Assembly (NCBI GenBank): GCA_015179045.1 | Contig: WHUZ01000008.1 | Span: 1,240,001-1,304,000 of the forward strand | Origin: Kalaharituber pfeilii | Taxonomy: Eukaryota > Ascomycota > Pezizomycetes > Pezizales > Pezizaceae | DNA length: 64,000 nt | Reading direction: 5' to 3' | Shown here: positions 44,712 to 55,775 of the stretch, one piece after another | How positions within the stretch are numbered: the first letter of the stretch is position 1 | How the letters are laid out: the number at the start of each line of letters is the position of its first letter | Program-made: the position numbers and the translations under genes | The notes under the pieces: model-generated | The model's database searches: none | What the model saw: only the letters and a program-made list of their open reading frames with translations | Told to the model about the DNA's origin: nothing

Positions 44712-47700
44712 TTAATATCCCCCAATTAGACCCCATCTCCAGCTCCCGTCAGACACTTTCCCCTCTTCCTCTTCCTCCACATCCCCATACCCTTCCCCAT
44801 ACCCCTCCCCAAACTCCTCAAACTCGCCATACCCGTACCCGTACCCCAATCCCGGCTCCGCATATTCATAATGCGATTGATATTCAACCCCGTAATTGAC
44901 ATTCTCAATTTTAATACTTTGATTTGGTACCTCCGCTTCTGTGATGTTCCCATCCGCATATGTGTCCCCGTACTCATACTCATCCGCATCACTGCCCCCT
45001 ATCCCCTCGTCGACCTCATCAGAATCAGAATCAGACCCCACCGCACTCTTCGTGTCCTCATCCTCCACCGCTCCGAGCTCCCTTTCTAACAACCTCTCCA
45101 GCTCACTTGGCTCGCCCCATTCCTCTTGCTCACCAAAATACTCGTATCCCACTGGTGGCACAGAGGTAGACTCATCCTCATCGACCCTAACACCCGTAAT
45201 CACGTTTGTACTGCTCCCTCCCAATTCCTAAATTAGCCCATATCCTATCCCACAAGTGCTCCTGTATATATCGACACTCACCTTCTCACGACTCTATCCA
45301 ACACCTCATCCCTCCCCCTCCATGCCCCCTCATTGCCTACCCCCCCTCTTTCCACTCCCACGACCCTCGCCCCCTCCCACACCTTCCTATGATCCGTCCA
45401 TTTTCTCCTATCCCCTCCCTTTCGCCCTTCCCACCTCCCATCCACCACCACATCACTCAACCACACCTTCTTTCTCTTCTCCGCTGCCATCCTCGTCTCC
45501 ACGCTCCCTTCCACCAGAAACCTATACACAAACACTTCTTTCTTCTGCCCTAGCCTAAAGCTTCTCCCAATCGCCTGCTGCTCCCACACCGGCGAGTGGT
45601 CACAATCCAATATCACAACCCTGTTAGCGCTCTGCAAGTTCAGTCCCACTCCTCCAGCCTTTGTCGAGACCAGGTATATATCGTAATTCCCCCGGTTGAA
45701 GCTGACTAAATCCTCCTGCCGCTGGTGGAAATGCACAGATCCGTCCAAACGAACAACAGTGAAATTGAGCGTGTGAAGAAGGTCAGTAAGGTAATCCAGT
45801 GTGTCAATACTATGAGAGAATATCAGCGTCTTGTCTCCTACGGCTTTAAACTCGGCAAGTAGCGTGAAGAGGACCAAGAACTTATTGCTAGCGGTGAGTG
45901 CACGGCGGGCTTGTCTCGCAGCCATCTTCGGTAAAGGTATTGGTGAAGGTGATGGCGATATGTCAGTTCTATTGCTGGTGCTGGAGCTGAAGCTGGAATT
46001 CAAGCTTGAAATTTGAGGTACCATTAGGTGGCTATTGCTCGATTGAGCCTTATTTTCATCGTATTGAGGCAGCTGCTCTCCTTTAGTTTCACCATTATCA
46101 ACAATAGCCAGATCGAATGCTGCTGCACCCGCTTCTTTCGCATCAACCTCGTCTTTCACCTCATTAAACCCTGGCTTCGCCTCGGTTCTTGAGCTCTCTG
46201 CAGATTTCCTCCTTCCCTCCCTCCCCTCCTCCTTCCGCTGCCCAACAGGTCTCTTCTCCACAATCTTGAACACATTCGGATGATTGCACAATGCCCTTAA
46301 ACAAAATAACCTCCACATTACACTTCTTTTATCCTCAAAGCTCTGCCTCAAAAAGTTGTTATATAGCTTGGCTTGCTTTACCGTTAACGGCACCCTTAGA
46401 ATAAACTCCGTCTTTGGCTTTAAATATTGCTTGATTGTATCAACGTTCCTTCGATGCATCCTCTCAGCTGAAGCTGAGATTATGCCCAACAGTCCCTGCT
46501 TTGCACTCGCCTCCATTTCAACCCTCCTCAATTCCTTGATTTTATAGTCTTGGCCCCCTTGGTTATGGAAGTTTGCCATCTCGTAAGCCTCCTCCTCCTC
46601 CGTCCTGAAGGCCAGCCCTGCCATAATCGGGTTATAAAACCTCTCTCTAAACTCGCTCACTGTGTTTCCCAAGTCAGACTCCGGCGCAACCCACTTCATC
46701 AATGCGTAATACTCTAACAAGCTATTAGACAACGGCGAAGCCGTCAATGCAATTCTTGTAGGCGTCTGAATCCGATTTACCGCCTTTGAGATTTTAGACT
46801 GCGTATTCTTGAACGCGTGCGCCTCATCCGCGACCACAATTTCAGGTCCTGGGTCCAGTAGACATTGCTCTATATCGTCCATCTGTTCATCGGTACGATA
46901 TGTGCTGTCACGCGGGTCGACCAGGACCCGAAAGAGCTCGTGGCCAAGGAGAAGGATCCCACCAGATGTATGCCATTCTTTGAGCACTTTTATCCTCTGG
47001 TCGAGAGCCGCGTTTTTGCCAATTCGGTATACAGTGCTAAGGAGCTTCTTACCACAGCTGGTGCTCTCATCGGTAGGGAACTTGGCTGCCCACGTCTTGA
47101 GTTCCAAAGACCAATTTGTAAGAAGCCCGCCTGGCGCAAGTATCAATACCCGGGCCAGTTGGGTCTCCGCTCTCAGATGATTTGGAAGCGAGACATGGGC
47201 CGTCCTGACCGATAACCCTCCCAAGACCTCAGCCAGTGTGAACAGAAACGCAATTAAGGTAACTGTCTTGCCCAATCCCATAGTATGAGCGAGAAGGGCA
47301 CCTTCTGCCAACTCCTCGGCACTAGATTCACCGGTATGACTGTTATTGCTGTTATTCACGTTGGACTTGGATACAACAAGTTGTTTCCATAGAAAACGGA
47401 GACCCTCGATTTGATGGAGGCGAAGGTTGGCCGCTAGCACGTCGTGCAGTATGATATCCAGTTTTCTATTTCCACTTTCGTCTTCGTAAATTGTGATTGG
47501 CCCCTTTGAGGTCTTGCTCGCCCAGTTAGAGGCCGCCTCCACTTTTCCAACAGCCGCTCGAGCTCTACTTCGCGAACGCTCTGTGCTTGTCCGTTGTCTA
47601 GAGCGCCTAGCCATAGTAGAACTGTTACTGCCATCCTCCTTTGTGGTTGCATCCGGATACACCTTGACCTTCTTCGTACCCACACCCTCATCCCCAGCCC

Positions 47701-48013
47701 GAGGGAACGGCACAGACAATATGGTGTTCTCACCAAGGAATACTTCCTCGGCTGCGCCCGGGCGTGCGAGTTGATCTGCTAGGGCCGGTCGGGGCTTCAA
47801 GGCTCGGACTGTACCAGTGACATGATCTGCGTGTGTTCGTTTCCTGTTTGGTGTCGTCGGAGCCTCCCTATCATGGCCTGTGTATTGTGCATGTGTCTCC
47901 TGATCGGAATCCGAGGGATATGATTCAACGACAATTTGCCTGTGTGTGCCATAGTTTTGATCAATCTCATTTCCCAAATATACCACGACGTTCCCCCATT
48001 CTACATTTGAATA
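44712..48013 (-). CDS. SNF2-family ATP-dependent chromatin remodeller (ATRX/Rad54-like), about 1070 residues or more
   Basis: The main exon has no stop from about 48013 down to 45290. An intron at 45289-45228 (GTGAGA..TTTAG) leads in frame to the acidic tail ending at 44712. Counting from 47986, motif I TMGLGKT is at 235-241, DEAH 387-390 (VADEAHAFKN), motif III TASPLSNS about 415-422, LRALCNHPNVF about 563-573, motif V STKAGGVGLNL about 774-784 and motif VI QAIGRSFRLGQ 804-814. The wide spacing of these motifs is usual for ATRX/ARIP4-type proteins. It is nuclear and translocates on DNA to remodel chromatin. The frame at 47986 begins with GTG; the first in-frame ATG (47614) would remove 124 residues, so an upstream exon is likely (see 48045-48375). 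The tail has Gly/Tyr/Glu-rich repeats (GYGYGYGEFEE). Confidence 0.88.
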
Positions 48014-48044
48014 CTAAAACACGCAAGGCTATTAGTTAACTCAC

Positions 48045-48375
48045 GTCGGTAGCAACAATTGTTGCTTGGCCACTGCTGCTGCAACAGGCTGAGGCTCCGG
48101 CATCCACCCATGATGGTCATGGAAATCCGACTGCCTCATTAAAAATTTTCGTCCAGCTGAATGATCGGCCGCTCCGAGTCGTTGCAGAGTAATCTGTAGA
48201 TGGGTATATCAATAGTGAGTTTCAGCAGCTCTAGCGTGCAACCATCGGTCAGTGTCTTGTTACGGAGATAGCGGAAAGCAAACATATCTACAAAGCGGTG
48301 GTTCACCGTGCAATGAGACGCTCTTTTATTCGAAGCCGCCCGGCAAGCCGCTCTTAAGTGAAGCGGGTTGTACAC
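48045..48375 (-). pseudogene. Possible 5' exon(s) of the helicase, disrupted
   Basis: A minus frame from about 48375 reads ..LTDGCTLELLKLTIDIPIYR and NDSERPIIQLDENF before a stop at 48139. Overlapping that stop an ATG at 48139 opens a frame reading MRQSDFHDHHGWMPEPQP to a GTGAGT donor at 48044. The two frames look like one protein segment separated by a one-base shift in a run of T. The next acceptor (TTTTAG at 48014) would give a 31-base intron whose phase does not match. This is either a broken N-terminal part of the helicase, a sequencing or assembly error in a homopolymer, or an unrelated relic. Confidence 0.4.
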
Positions 48376-48394
48376 AAGCTGTAGTGTAGGCCTT

Positions 48395-48408
48395 GTCTAG
48401 ATCGTCCT

Positions 48409-48446
<38 letters not shown>

Positions 48447-49740
48447 CTGTGTCGTGTGCGTCTCGTGCCTGGTCAAAGCGTAAGAGAGTGGTCTCTCCTC
48501 TCAAACTCAAGGTTGACTCCCAGCTGCTTGATATATCCAAGTGAGGTGGGAGAGAGGCGCAGTGAGGCGAGGAGAGGGACGCTGTTCGGTCGCGGAGCAC
48601 CGTGGACCTCGTGCAAGGGAGCTTCTCGTCGCAACAGTTGACTCTAGAAGGCCCGGCAGCCTCGTCGGGGCAGCAGGAAGCAGCGACATGTGCCCGAACT
48701 CTACAGCCTAGCCTATAAGAGCCGGAACGACGGTAGACATGGCATGCGATAGAAACCGTGTTGACATATTATATCATACTGCACAGCCTGGACAGCAGCG
48801 AGCGATCACACGGTACGCCAGCCGATCGCAGGCCCACGGCGCGCATCAGCAGACGCCCATTCAATAGGCGGCAGGAGCCGTGCGAAACAATTGCATTCTG
48901 CTTCGGGGCGTGGTGCCAGCGCCGTGCGAGGCCTGGAGACACAATCCAGCTGCGGCCGCAGCTCCCTCACCGTATTTCCAGCTGCACTCCTCTGTGGGGC
49001 ATTCGCATTGCTGGAGCCGTCGTTGTACAGCCTCCCGCCGAGCGACTCGTCAACAGCCCTCCCAGCGCGCCAAATCGGCGGCCTTCCAACCGGTGTGGAC
49101 CATGCCGCTGGAGATCACCGCCGTTGGGCGGCCCTCATATGATTGAGATTGATATTGCTTGCCGCCAAGGCGCGGCGGCAGGCACAACAGGGCAAGCAAA
49201 AGCAGGGGACATACAAGTACAAGCACTTGTACTGTACCTCCATGTGCCGGGCGCCCCGTCGAGCCTTGCGTGCCCGCCCCTTTCGTCCAATGGCGAAGGT
49301 GCCCCCCCCCCCCCCCGGCGCAGCTCCTCGCTCGCCGTAAGCACTCCGGACCCCCGCCATCCCCATCGCAGGCGCCGCGATAAATTTAAAGCTGTGTGTC
49401 ACTGCTTGCCTCACGCCGGCGCAGCGAGCATGTGTTCTCCTAGCCTTCCTGCTGCACACCGCTGTCTCTGCTTGCTGGGAGCTGATTGGGCAACGGCGTG
49501 CAGCGGCCCTGTCTCGGCAGCGGGCGCAACCCCCCTAGCAGCAACCTCGTGAACCTGCCGGCCAGGCCTGCTGACTGCGGCTGAAAGAGCTGCCCTCCGG
49601 CACCGACGCTGCGTCCGGTCGCCAGAAGGATAAAGGCTGTTCCTTCCTGCTTGTCGCGCACTCTCAAGCCCTAAGACCAAACAGACTGCAAACTGCGCGA
49701 GACGTGCAAGACGCTGCCGTTGACGGCGTTAGTGACAAAG
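48395..49740. other. GC-rich block beginning with a 38-G run
   Basis: GC content is visibly higher than in the flanks on both sides. It starts near an uninterrupted run of 38 G (48409-48446) and includes 15 C at 49302-49316 and a GTACAAGCACTTGTAC palindrome near 49215. Long open frames exist on both strands (for example 48758-49552 plus), as expected for GC-rich DNA with few stops, but composition is biased (Arg/Ala/Pro) and no family is recognised. It lies between the helicase 5' end and the dispersed repeat at 49741-50110. Origin unknown. Confidence 0.5.
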
Positions 49741-50110
49741 CAAACCAACGTCCCTGTCACGTGACCGACTACCATCTCCGGTAACCTCCCAATCAGGAAG
49801 CATCTGTCCCTTAGTCTGTCTGCCGGACTAGTCTGTCTGCGCCGCCCCTCGCACGATCATTTAAGCTATTTACTTCATTCTTCTACGGGATAGTGCAACT
49901 AGACTGGCACTAGTCTGGCATTTACGCTCGTTACACGCACATTGACTCTATGTAACATCCCTGCCAATCAAACAACTGGCACATCGATAAGTACTTAGTC
50001 CCAGCACTTGGACTACTTATCTTTGTGCATCTACGTTATCTTACGAGACTAGCTACTTTCCACTGGCATCTAACAATTCGGTGATCGTATGCAACCAGAC
50101 TACGGTGATC
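49741..50110. repeat. Dispersed repeat related to 1-243 and 1063-1290
   Basis: TTCTACGGGATAGTGCAACT at 49881-49900 and ATGCAACCAGACTA at 50089-50102 recur at the left end of the window (about 174-190, 1081-1094, and TTCTACGGGAGAAC near 1180). The block is rich in AGTCTG / CAGACT in both orientations. No coding and no defined ends. Confidence 0.35.
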
Positions 50111-50570
50111 GTTTTCAACCGTAGCCCTAAAGGTTTCTCGAATAGGCTAGTTTGATAGACCACATTTCCCCACAAAATATGAACTGTCAATAGCTTGAAG
50201 CAGGCAGTAATAATAACAGAAAATCAACACAAGGTTCATTAAATTAGTAATTATGTACAAAAAGTGAACAGTATATCTCCCTTACTCTTGCTTTTTTACA
50301 TCACGGGAAAGGTTTTATTACAGAAAGATAAGTAAAACATCGAAAGACCAAGACACCAGGTTTACGCTAGGTGAACCAGAGAACAGTCGAAGAAAGGAGA
50401 GCCTTCCAACATCGGTGTCGCTAGAAACTTGGTGATGATTGTTATTTGCTAGTGCCGTTCTGGGTTACCCATTTATGGTACGCCAATTTGTTTTACGTAT
50501 TAGTTGTACAGCCCTAGAAAAACACGGTCAGTATATTGATGAATAAAAACAAACGTTTGCTAAGGAGAAG
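50111..50570. other. Gene-free stretch, 3' flank of the DUF3455 gene
   Basis: No coding or repeat structure seen. It presumably contains the 3' UTR of the minus-strand gene ending at 50571. Confidence 0.35.
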
Positions 50571-51442
50571 CTAACAATATTCTGTGGCGTACGGAATGGT
50601 GAAGGAGGACTCTCGTCCTTCGCATGTGGCTGGAGCTTTTCCACCCGCAGTGTGGACTCTGTAAACAGCCTTGAATCCCACGCTCTTCAACGTTTCACCA
50701 CATTCTGTCTTAACATTATTTTTGGGCACCAATTTCAACCAGTCAACCGCGCCGAACGCATCAGGTTCAATCCCCCTATTGGCATTTTGTGGTGCTGGCA
50801 CGTTTTCCAGTTTCTTTCCAACAAACAATCCGCTCTGTTTCCTATCGGTTGGTTCGTTGATGTCAAACACAGCTGTGGTAATATCAGGATGGAAATAGTG
50901 TAGGCCAACTTTTGGAAGGAGATCACGAGGGACTGCTTCCGTCCTGTGTAGGAAAATGTCGGGCAGCCAGTGGAGGATCGCGGGCGCAAAGGTAGCGAAG
51001 CAGGACGCATCAAACATTTCTGCATAAGCACCGATAGGGGCGGGTTTGGAATTTGCTGTTGAATCGGCGCATGTATAGTTCTGCGTTCCATGACCAATAA
51101 CCACCAACTTCAGTCGCATGAATCCAGCATCAGTTAGTTTCAAGGCTCCTATGTTGCCAAATTCGGTTAGTGTGTAGAGACGGAGCTAGTATCAATCAGC
51201 TGATCCATACCGTCTCCGACAGGAACTACAACATTGTCAAGTCGGCAAAGAGATTCCTTATTTTTGGTGTCGACCTTTGTACTACTCAAAACTGCTCCCC
51301 TCTTCAAAATGGAATTTCCAGCTTCTAATACTTCGACTGCAGTAGACAACGACTCGATTGCTTGTGCTGTTGTGGGAAGCGCAACACTAGACGTAACAAA
51401 GAGGCAAGTGGCAGCCAGAAGCGCAGAACGGAAAAACTGCAT
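50571..51442 (-). CDS. Secreted DUF3455 family protein, 2 exons, 269 residues
   Basis: Exons 51442-51211 and 51148-50571 (minus), separated by a 62-base intron (GTATGG..CTAAC..ATAG), join in frame. The start MQFFRSALLAATCLFVTSSV is a clean signal peptide with a likely cleavage after VALP or TAQA. LKRGA (about 45-49) could be a dibasic processing site. The body has VVIGHGTQNYTCADS, GAYAEMFDASCFATFAPAIL, HYFHPDITTAVFDI and GAVDWLKLVPK, the layout of fungal DUF3455 proteins (often annotated as malate dehydrogenase-like without biochemical basis). Six or more Cys suggest disulfides. The family role is unknown, usually extracellular. The intact frame and normal length favour function. Confidence 0.85.
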
Positions 51443-53168
51443 TGTGGATGCTGATGTAAGGAAAAGCGGATAATGCAAAAAACAGAAACAGTTTAGGGCA
51501 GTCAACGTCCGTACCGAAGCGAAGAAACGCCTGTTGGCGGCGAAGTTAGAATAAAGCTGAAAGCAGTGCACTTGACCTGGAGATCAAACTGATAGTGTTT
51601 CGAACCTATAGGAGGACCAGAAGGTTTTTATAAGAAGCTTCAACAATCACCTTCTATTACCATATTTTGCTACACCGATGTACTGGTACTTAGTTTGCGT
51701 GCGCCACTCTAGATACTGTATTCAATGCCAGGCCCTAGTACGAAATGGTGTAACCAACAAGCAATAACATTAAAATAAGCCACAGAAACGATCACTTGGG
51801 ACCTGCATATCAAGCGGCAGGCGCCAATCCTAGCCACCTCTTGCATAGGTAGTTACCAAAGTGCTTGTTTCCACATACCAGGCATTAATTGGCTGGGGCC
51901 CAGGCCAAGAAGAATGATTTGGAGACAATGGCATTTTCTTGTCCCGACGCAACAGAACCGATAGGACGTTTATCAAATTAAACAATCCATCTGTAGATGG
52001 TAGCTAGGTCCGAGACAGCAAAGAAAAGTCTGTTGTAAAACATGTGCAATGAATTCTTTGAGAAGCTAGAAGGCTATGCGCACCTAGCCAACCTCTCCGT
52101 TGCAATAATCTCCACAAACCATGAAGCGGACCCTTAGGGGTATCTGCCATTGAAATTCGTCCATTCAGGTTGCTCAATAGTTCCCCCGGTGTCGTCATAC
52201 ACTGCAGGTTTATCTCATGGGCGCCTATTCCAGCTTTTAGTGAGGATACACGGATACGAGGCCTCAAATAATAGTCTGGGCACGAGAAGACGCAGGTACG
52301 CAGGTACGCGTGTTTTCGTACCCAGCCAAAAGAGGTGGGCTGCCAAGGCGAGTATGAAGGTACCTGTATTTGTAGTGTGAAAATTATTTGATACGATTCA
52401 ATGGCTGCATGTTAGAACAGTACCGTCCGAGGTGCCGAAACGACTGTGGAAGCACATACGGATTGTCTGATGATACAGTACTCGAGTACACAGCGCCAGG
52501 TACTTTACTATGCACACTGCAAGTCGTAACTTCCCGTCCCCAACCCCAGTCTTGAACCTCCAACCCCGCACATGCCCGAAAGGTAACATAACCCCAGTAG
52601 GTAGGCCAAAACTTTAACGTAATATGTGCTCTGACAAAGAGTGACACTCCTGTGGAAAACTTTGAGGATAGCGCCTCCATGGCAAATCATATTCGAGATG
52701 TGTGTTGCAACAGGTTTGCTTGAATGTTAGGGACCGGTACGCAGTACTGTACTCAACAGCTTGCGAGGGGAATCATCTGCAGACATCATCACAAACAAGT
52801 TACCAGCCACGAGTTGGCTCATTCCAATGAGGAACGGAGAAGCAGGATGCAAGTTACCAGGATCACACCCACTGGCGGACTGCGCACAAATCATGGGGTG
52901 AGCCATCGATGCATCCCTGTTCATATGCATACTAACAAATAATTTGGGATGCAATGTATGATAAATTAATTTTGCCTCATGGAACGTCTAAATAAAGCAC
53001 TATTATGTCAATTATCTGTTTTCGGATAATTAGCAATTTCTATTCCTCCCTAATTTACTATCTTTGATATCTTCAGGGATTCGGAGGTCATTTGATATTG
53101 AAATTGCTAAAACTACGTCTGCGGCGGCGTCTGCCCGATCCTTGAGCATTGCAATGCAGCAGCGAGGA
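51443..53168. other. Gene-free stretch
   Basis: The promoter of the minus-strand DUF3455 gene lies from 51443. Only short unassignable frames occur beyond it. No repeats of note until 53169. Confidence 0.4.
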
Positions 53169-53828
53169 TACAGGCAACCCTAACTATAACGAAGGCCAAG
53201 AATCCGACCTGTTTTCTTCACTAGAGCAAGTTTTCACTATAGCGAGGGGTCACATGCTGGCCCCCAAGTAGGCAGGGGGTTAACAGAAAGGTCAAATGCG
53301 GAAATTTTCAGTGTATGCTATTCAGATCTCAAGTGCAAATTCAGTTCCTTACCAGACCGCCAGCATCACGCCTCCTCAATGCCACTTTGGACGTCCAGCT
53401 TTAGAGAAATGGAAGATATGTTATGCTCACCAGGAAGTAGAACAGTACTCAGGAGAAATGACTTTGGAAGACTTCTGCAAATCATATCCTAATCCCAATG
53501 GCAAGCCCATGGCAATGTCTATGATATTGAGGCTCTCAGATACACTAAAAGTTTCTTCTCTCTTTTTTGTATTGAGATATCTTGAACACTCTGCTAAGCC
53601 TATTACATAAGGCAGTACTGAGGCCATGCCCCCGGTATTTCACTATAGTAAGTAGACTTTACCTGTTGCTGAATTAATTAGTCCAGAAAAGTCCTTCACT
53701 TTCACTATAGCACTTCTTTTCACTATAGCCAGGGCGCTTTAGCTGCGTGCACAAATGGTCTCACCCATTCCTTCACTATAGCCAGGATTTCACTATAAGG
53801 AATTTCACTATAGCCGGGGTCACCTGTA
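53169..53828. mobile_element. Non-autonomous pogo/Fot1-like element with subterminal CACTATAGC repeats
   Basis: The left end is TACAGGCAACCCTAACTATA and the right end, read as reverse complement, is TACAGGTGACCCCGGCTATA, continuing into AGTGAA. They differ only at C/T or A/G positions. Outer TA on both sides fits a TA target. TTTCACTATAGC-type words repeat near both ends (about 53230, 53638, 53702, 53717, 53775, 53790, 53805). A 104-codon frame at 53296-53610 lies inside but has no recognised transposase motif. The superfamily is inferred from TIR sequence and TA ends only. Confidence 0.6.
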
Positions 53829-54472
53829 GTAGATATTTCCCTTGATATAGTCCAACATCAACCAAGGATCAAAAATCGCGAGAAAAAAGGCCATCTGCAA
53901 AGCCCCTCCAGTCCATTCAACAGCCACGTACCCCGTTAAACGTGCAGCTCGTACGATATCTTAGAGTAGAGAAGTAGGAACTAGCCACCATCGCATAGGT
54001 AGCAAAGGCATATATGCGCACCATCTTAAGACAAGGCGAAGCTTGGCAGCTGCTCGCAGCAAAGCGTCACATCTGTATGTATCATGCATAATCAGTCAGG
54101 CTTCATTCAACAGCGCCTCGCTCGTCCCGTTCGCCGGAGCCTCCTCTCATTCTGCCTACAATCACCCCCAAACCTCACGGTCATCCCGACGACGCTCGTG
54201 CCTGCCTCTGGCGCAGGGGCTGCCTCCGCTAGCAGATGAACCTGCCAAAGCCACCTTGTCACTATCATATTCTGTAAGTTTCACGCTGCGGGTACCTTTC
54301 CCGGGGCTATCTTGGCCCCTGCGCGTCCGACTAAGTACTCGTTGAATCAACTAAGCGAAGCTGCCGGTTTAAGCTTTCTCGCAAGTGTGAGTCCGGCAAC
54401 CGTTCACTTGCAACCGGCCCCACAGCAGTATCTGGCTTCATCTCGGGAGACCCGACCTTTCACAGCACAACA
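53829..54472. other. 5' flank of the DUF218 gene
   Basis: No supported coding region. It should contain the promoter and 5' UTR of the gene starting at 54473. Confidence 0.35.
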
Positions 54473-55775
54473 ATGGCATATACCTCACGAACATCGACTC
54501 CTTTACCTCTGCCGAGTGTGCTGCCGCTCTTCTCTATGTCCAGACAGCCTTCTGCTATTAGGATCTCTATTGGCGAACTCGCGGCTTCTTGCACAAAATC
54601 AAAGATAGCAAAACTCCTACGGCCAAGAATAATACTAGCGATATTCATTGCGGTAACTATAGTCACAATATATGTATTCTGCCTTCCGAGAGGAACAACT
54701 GCCCTATCAAATCATCCGGCGCCAGTTTTTCCAAGAAGGACTTCTTCGTATGCACACCGCAAGCATCTCATAATAGTAGCAGGTCATGCGATCTGGAAAG
54801 GAGGTCCGAGACTCGGTGAGGTAGACGAGGAATGGGCATTGGAGCCCTATCAAATGGGCCACAACGAAAGCCTGACTTGGATTGATCACATTGTGACTGG
54901 GGTTAAGACATTGGCATCCGGCAATGACCGATTACTAGTGTTTAGCGGGTAGGTTCTGTCGTCTTTCTCAATTAGGGAGCCAAATTGCTTTTTCTTTTCT
55001 TGCACCGTTTCGATATGCAATTGTTGACGATCTGATTAAGCGGTGAGACGAGACAATCCTCTGGTCCAAGGTCAGAAGCGCAGTCTTATTGGGTATGCAT
55101 CTCGTATTCATCTCCCGTAAGCTCTTGGCTAACGGCAGTCGGTGTAGAATCTTGCAGATGCCATGGGTTTACTTACCCCTCAGCGTCTCTCGCTGGCTAC
55201 AACTGAAATCTATGCCAAGGATTCAATAGAGAATCTATTGTTTTCCATATGCCGGTTCAAGGAGTATGTTGGCAATTATCCTGAATTTGTTACAGTGATT
55301 GGTTCGTTCATAGCTGCATCATGCCTATTCCAATGTGGTACTCGGGCCTGACTACAACTCTTCACCAGGCTACGAATTCAAGCGACGCCGCTTCAGTCAA
55401 TTACATCGCAAAGCCATTCGCTTCCCAGCAGAGAATTTCAGGTATATAGGAATTGATCCGCGCAATGAGACCCTGGTTAAAGAAATCTCGGAATTGGAGA
55501 AAAATCATGGTTTGCTTCCATTCGAACGAGACCCATACGCTTGCTTTGAGGAGGTCCTGGTCAAGAAGCGAATTAGTCGAGGCTGGTCGCAGAGAGGGAG
55601 CGGGGGCTATGAGAAGTGAATATCTCCAGATAAACTCGTAAATAATTTGGGAAGTATCTAATGCTGACTATATGCTAGCTCTTGTCCGGAACTGAAAGAT
55701 CTCCTGAAATACTGCGGTTTGCAGAAAGATGGCACAGTACGATTATACGACGGGCCGCTTCCATGGGCGACATGA
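54473..55775 (+). CDS. DUF218-like membrane protein, 5 exons, 341 residues
   Basis: Exons 54473-54948, 55041-55092, 55148-55301, 55369-55615 and 55679-55775 join in frame. A single transmembrane helix at about 53-71 (IILAIFIAVTIVTIYVFCLP) follows a Ser/Pro-rich N-terminus, so the bulk is probably lumenal or extracytoplasmic. The DUF218 core has HLIIVAGHAIWKGG (98-111), LLVFSGGETRQSSGPRSEAQ with the conserved SGGxT..SEA motif, TTEIYAKDSIENLLFSICRF and VIGYEFKRRRF, ending GPLPWAT. The SanA/YdcF-type fold is linked to envelope or nucleotide-related functions in bacteria; the fungal role is unknown. An alternative ATG at 54536 would still leave the helix. All introns are 55-92 bases. The gene appears intact. 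Confidence 0.82.

Noticed and set aside
48758..49552. 264-codon plus-strand open frame in the GC-rich block
   Set aside because: GC-rich DNA has few stops; overlapping frames on both strands are equally open, composition is biased and no motif is recognisable.
53296..53610. 104-codon frame as the transposase of the element at 53169-53828
   Set aside because: No DDE, helix-turn-helix or other transposase motif is visible and the element is too short for an autonomous copy.
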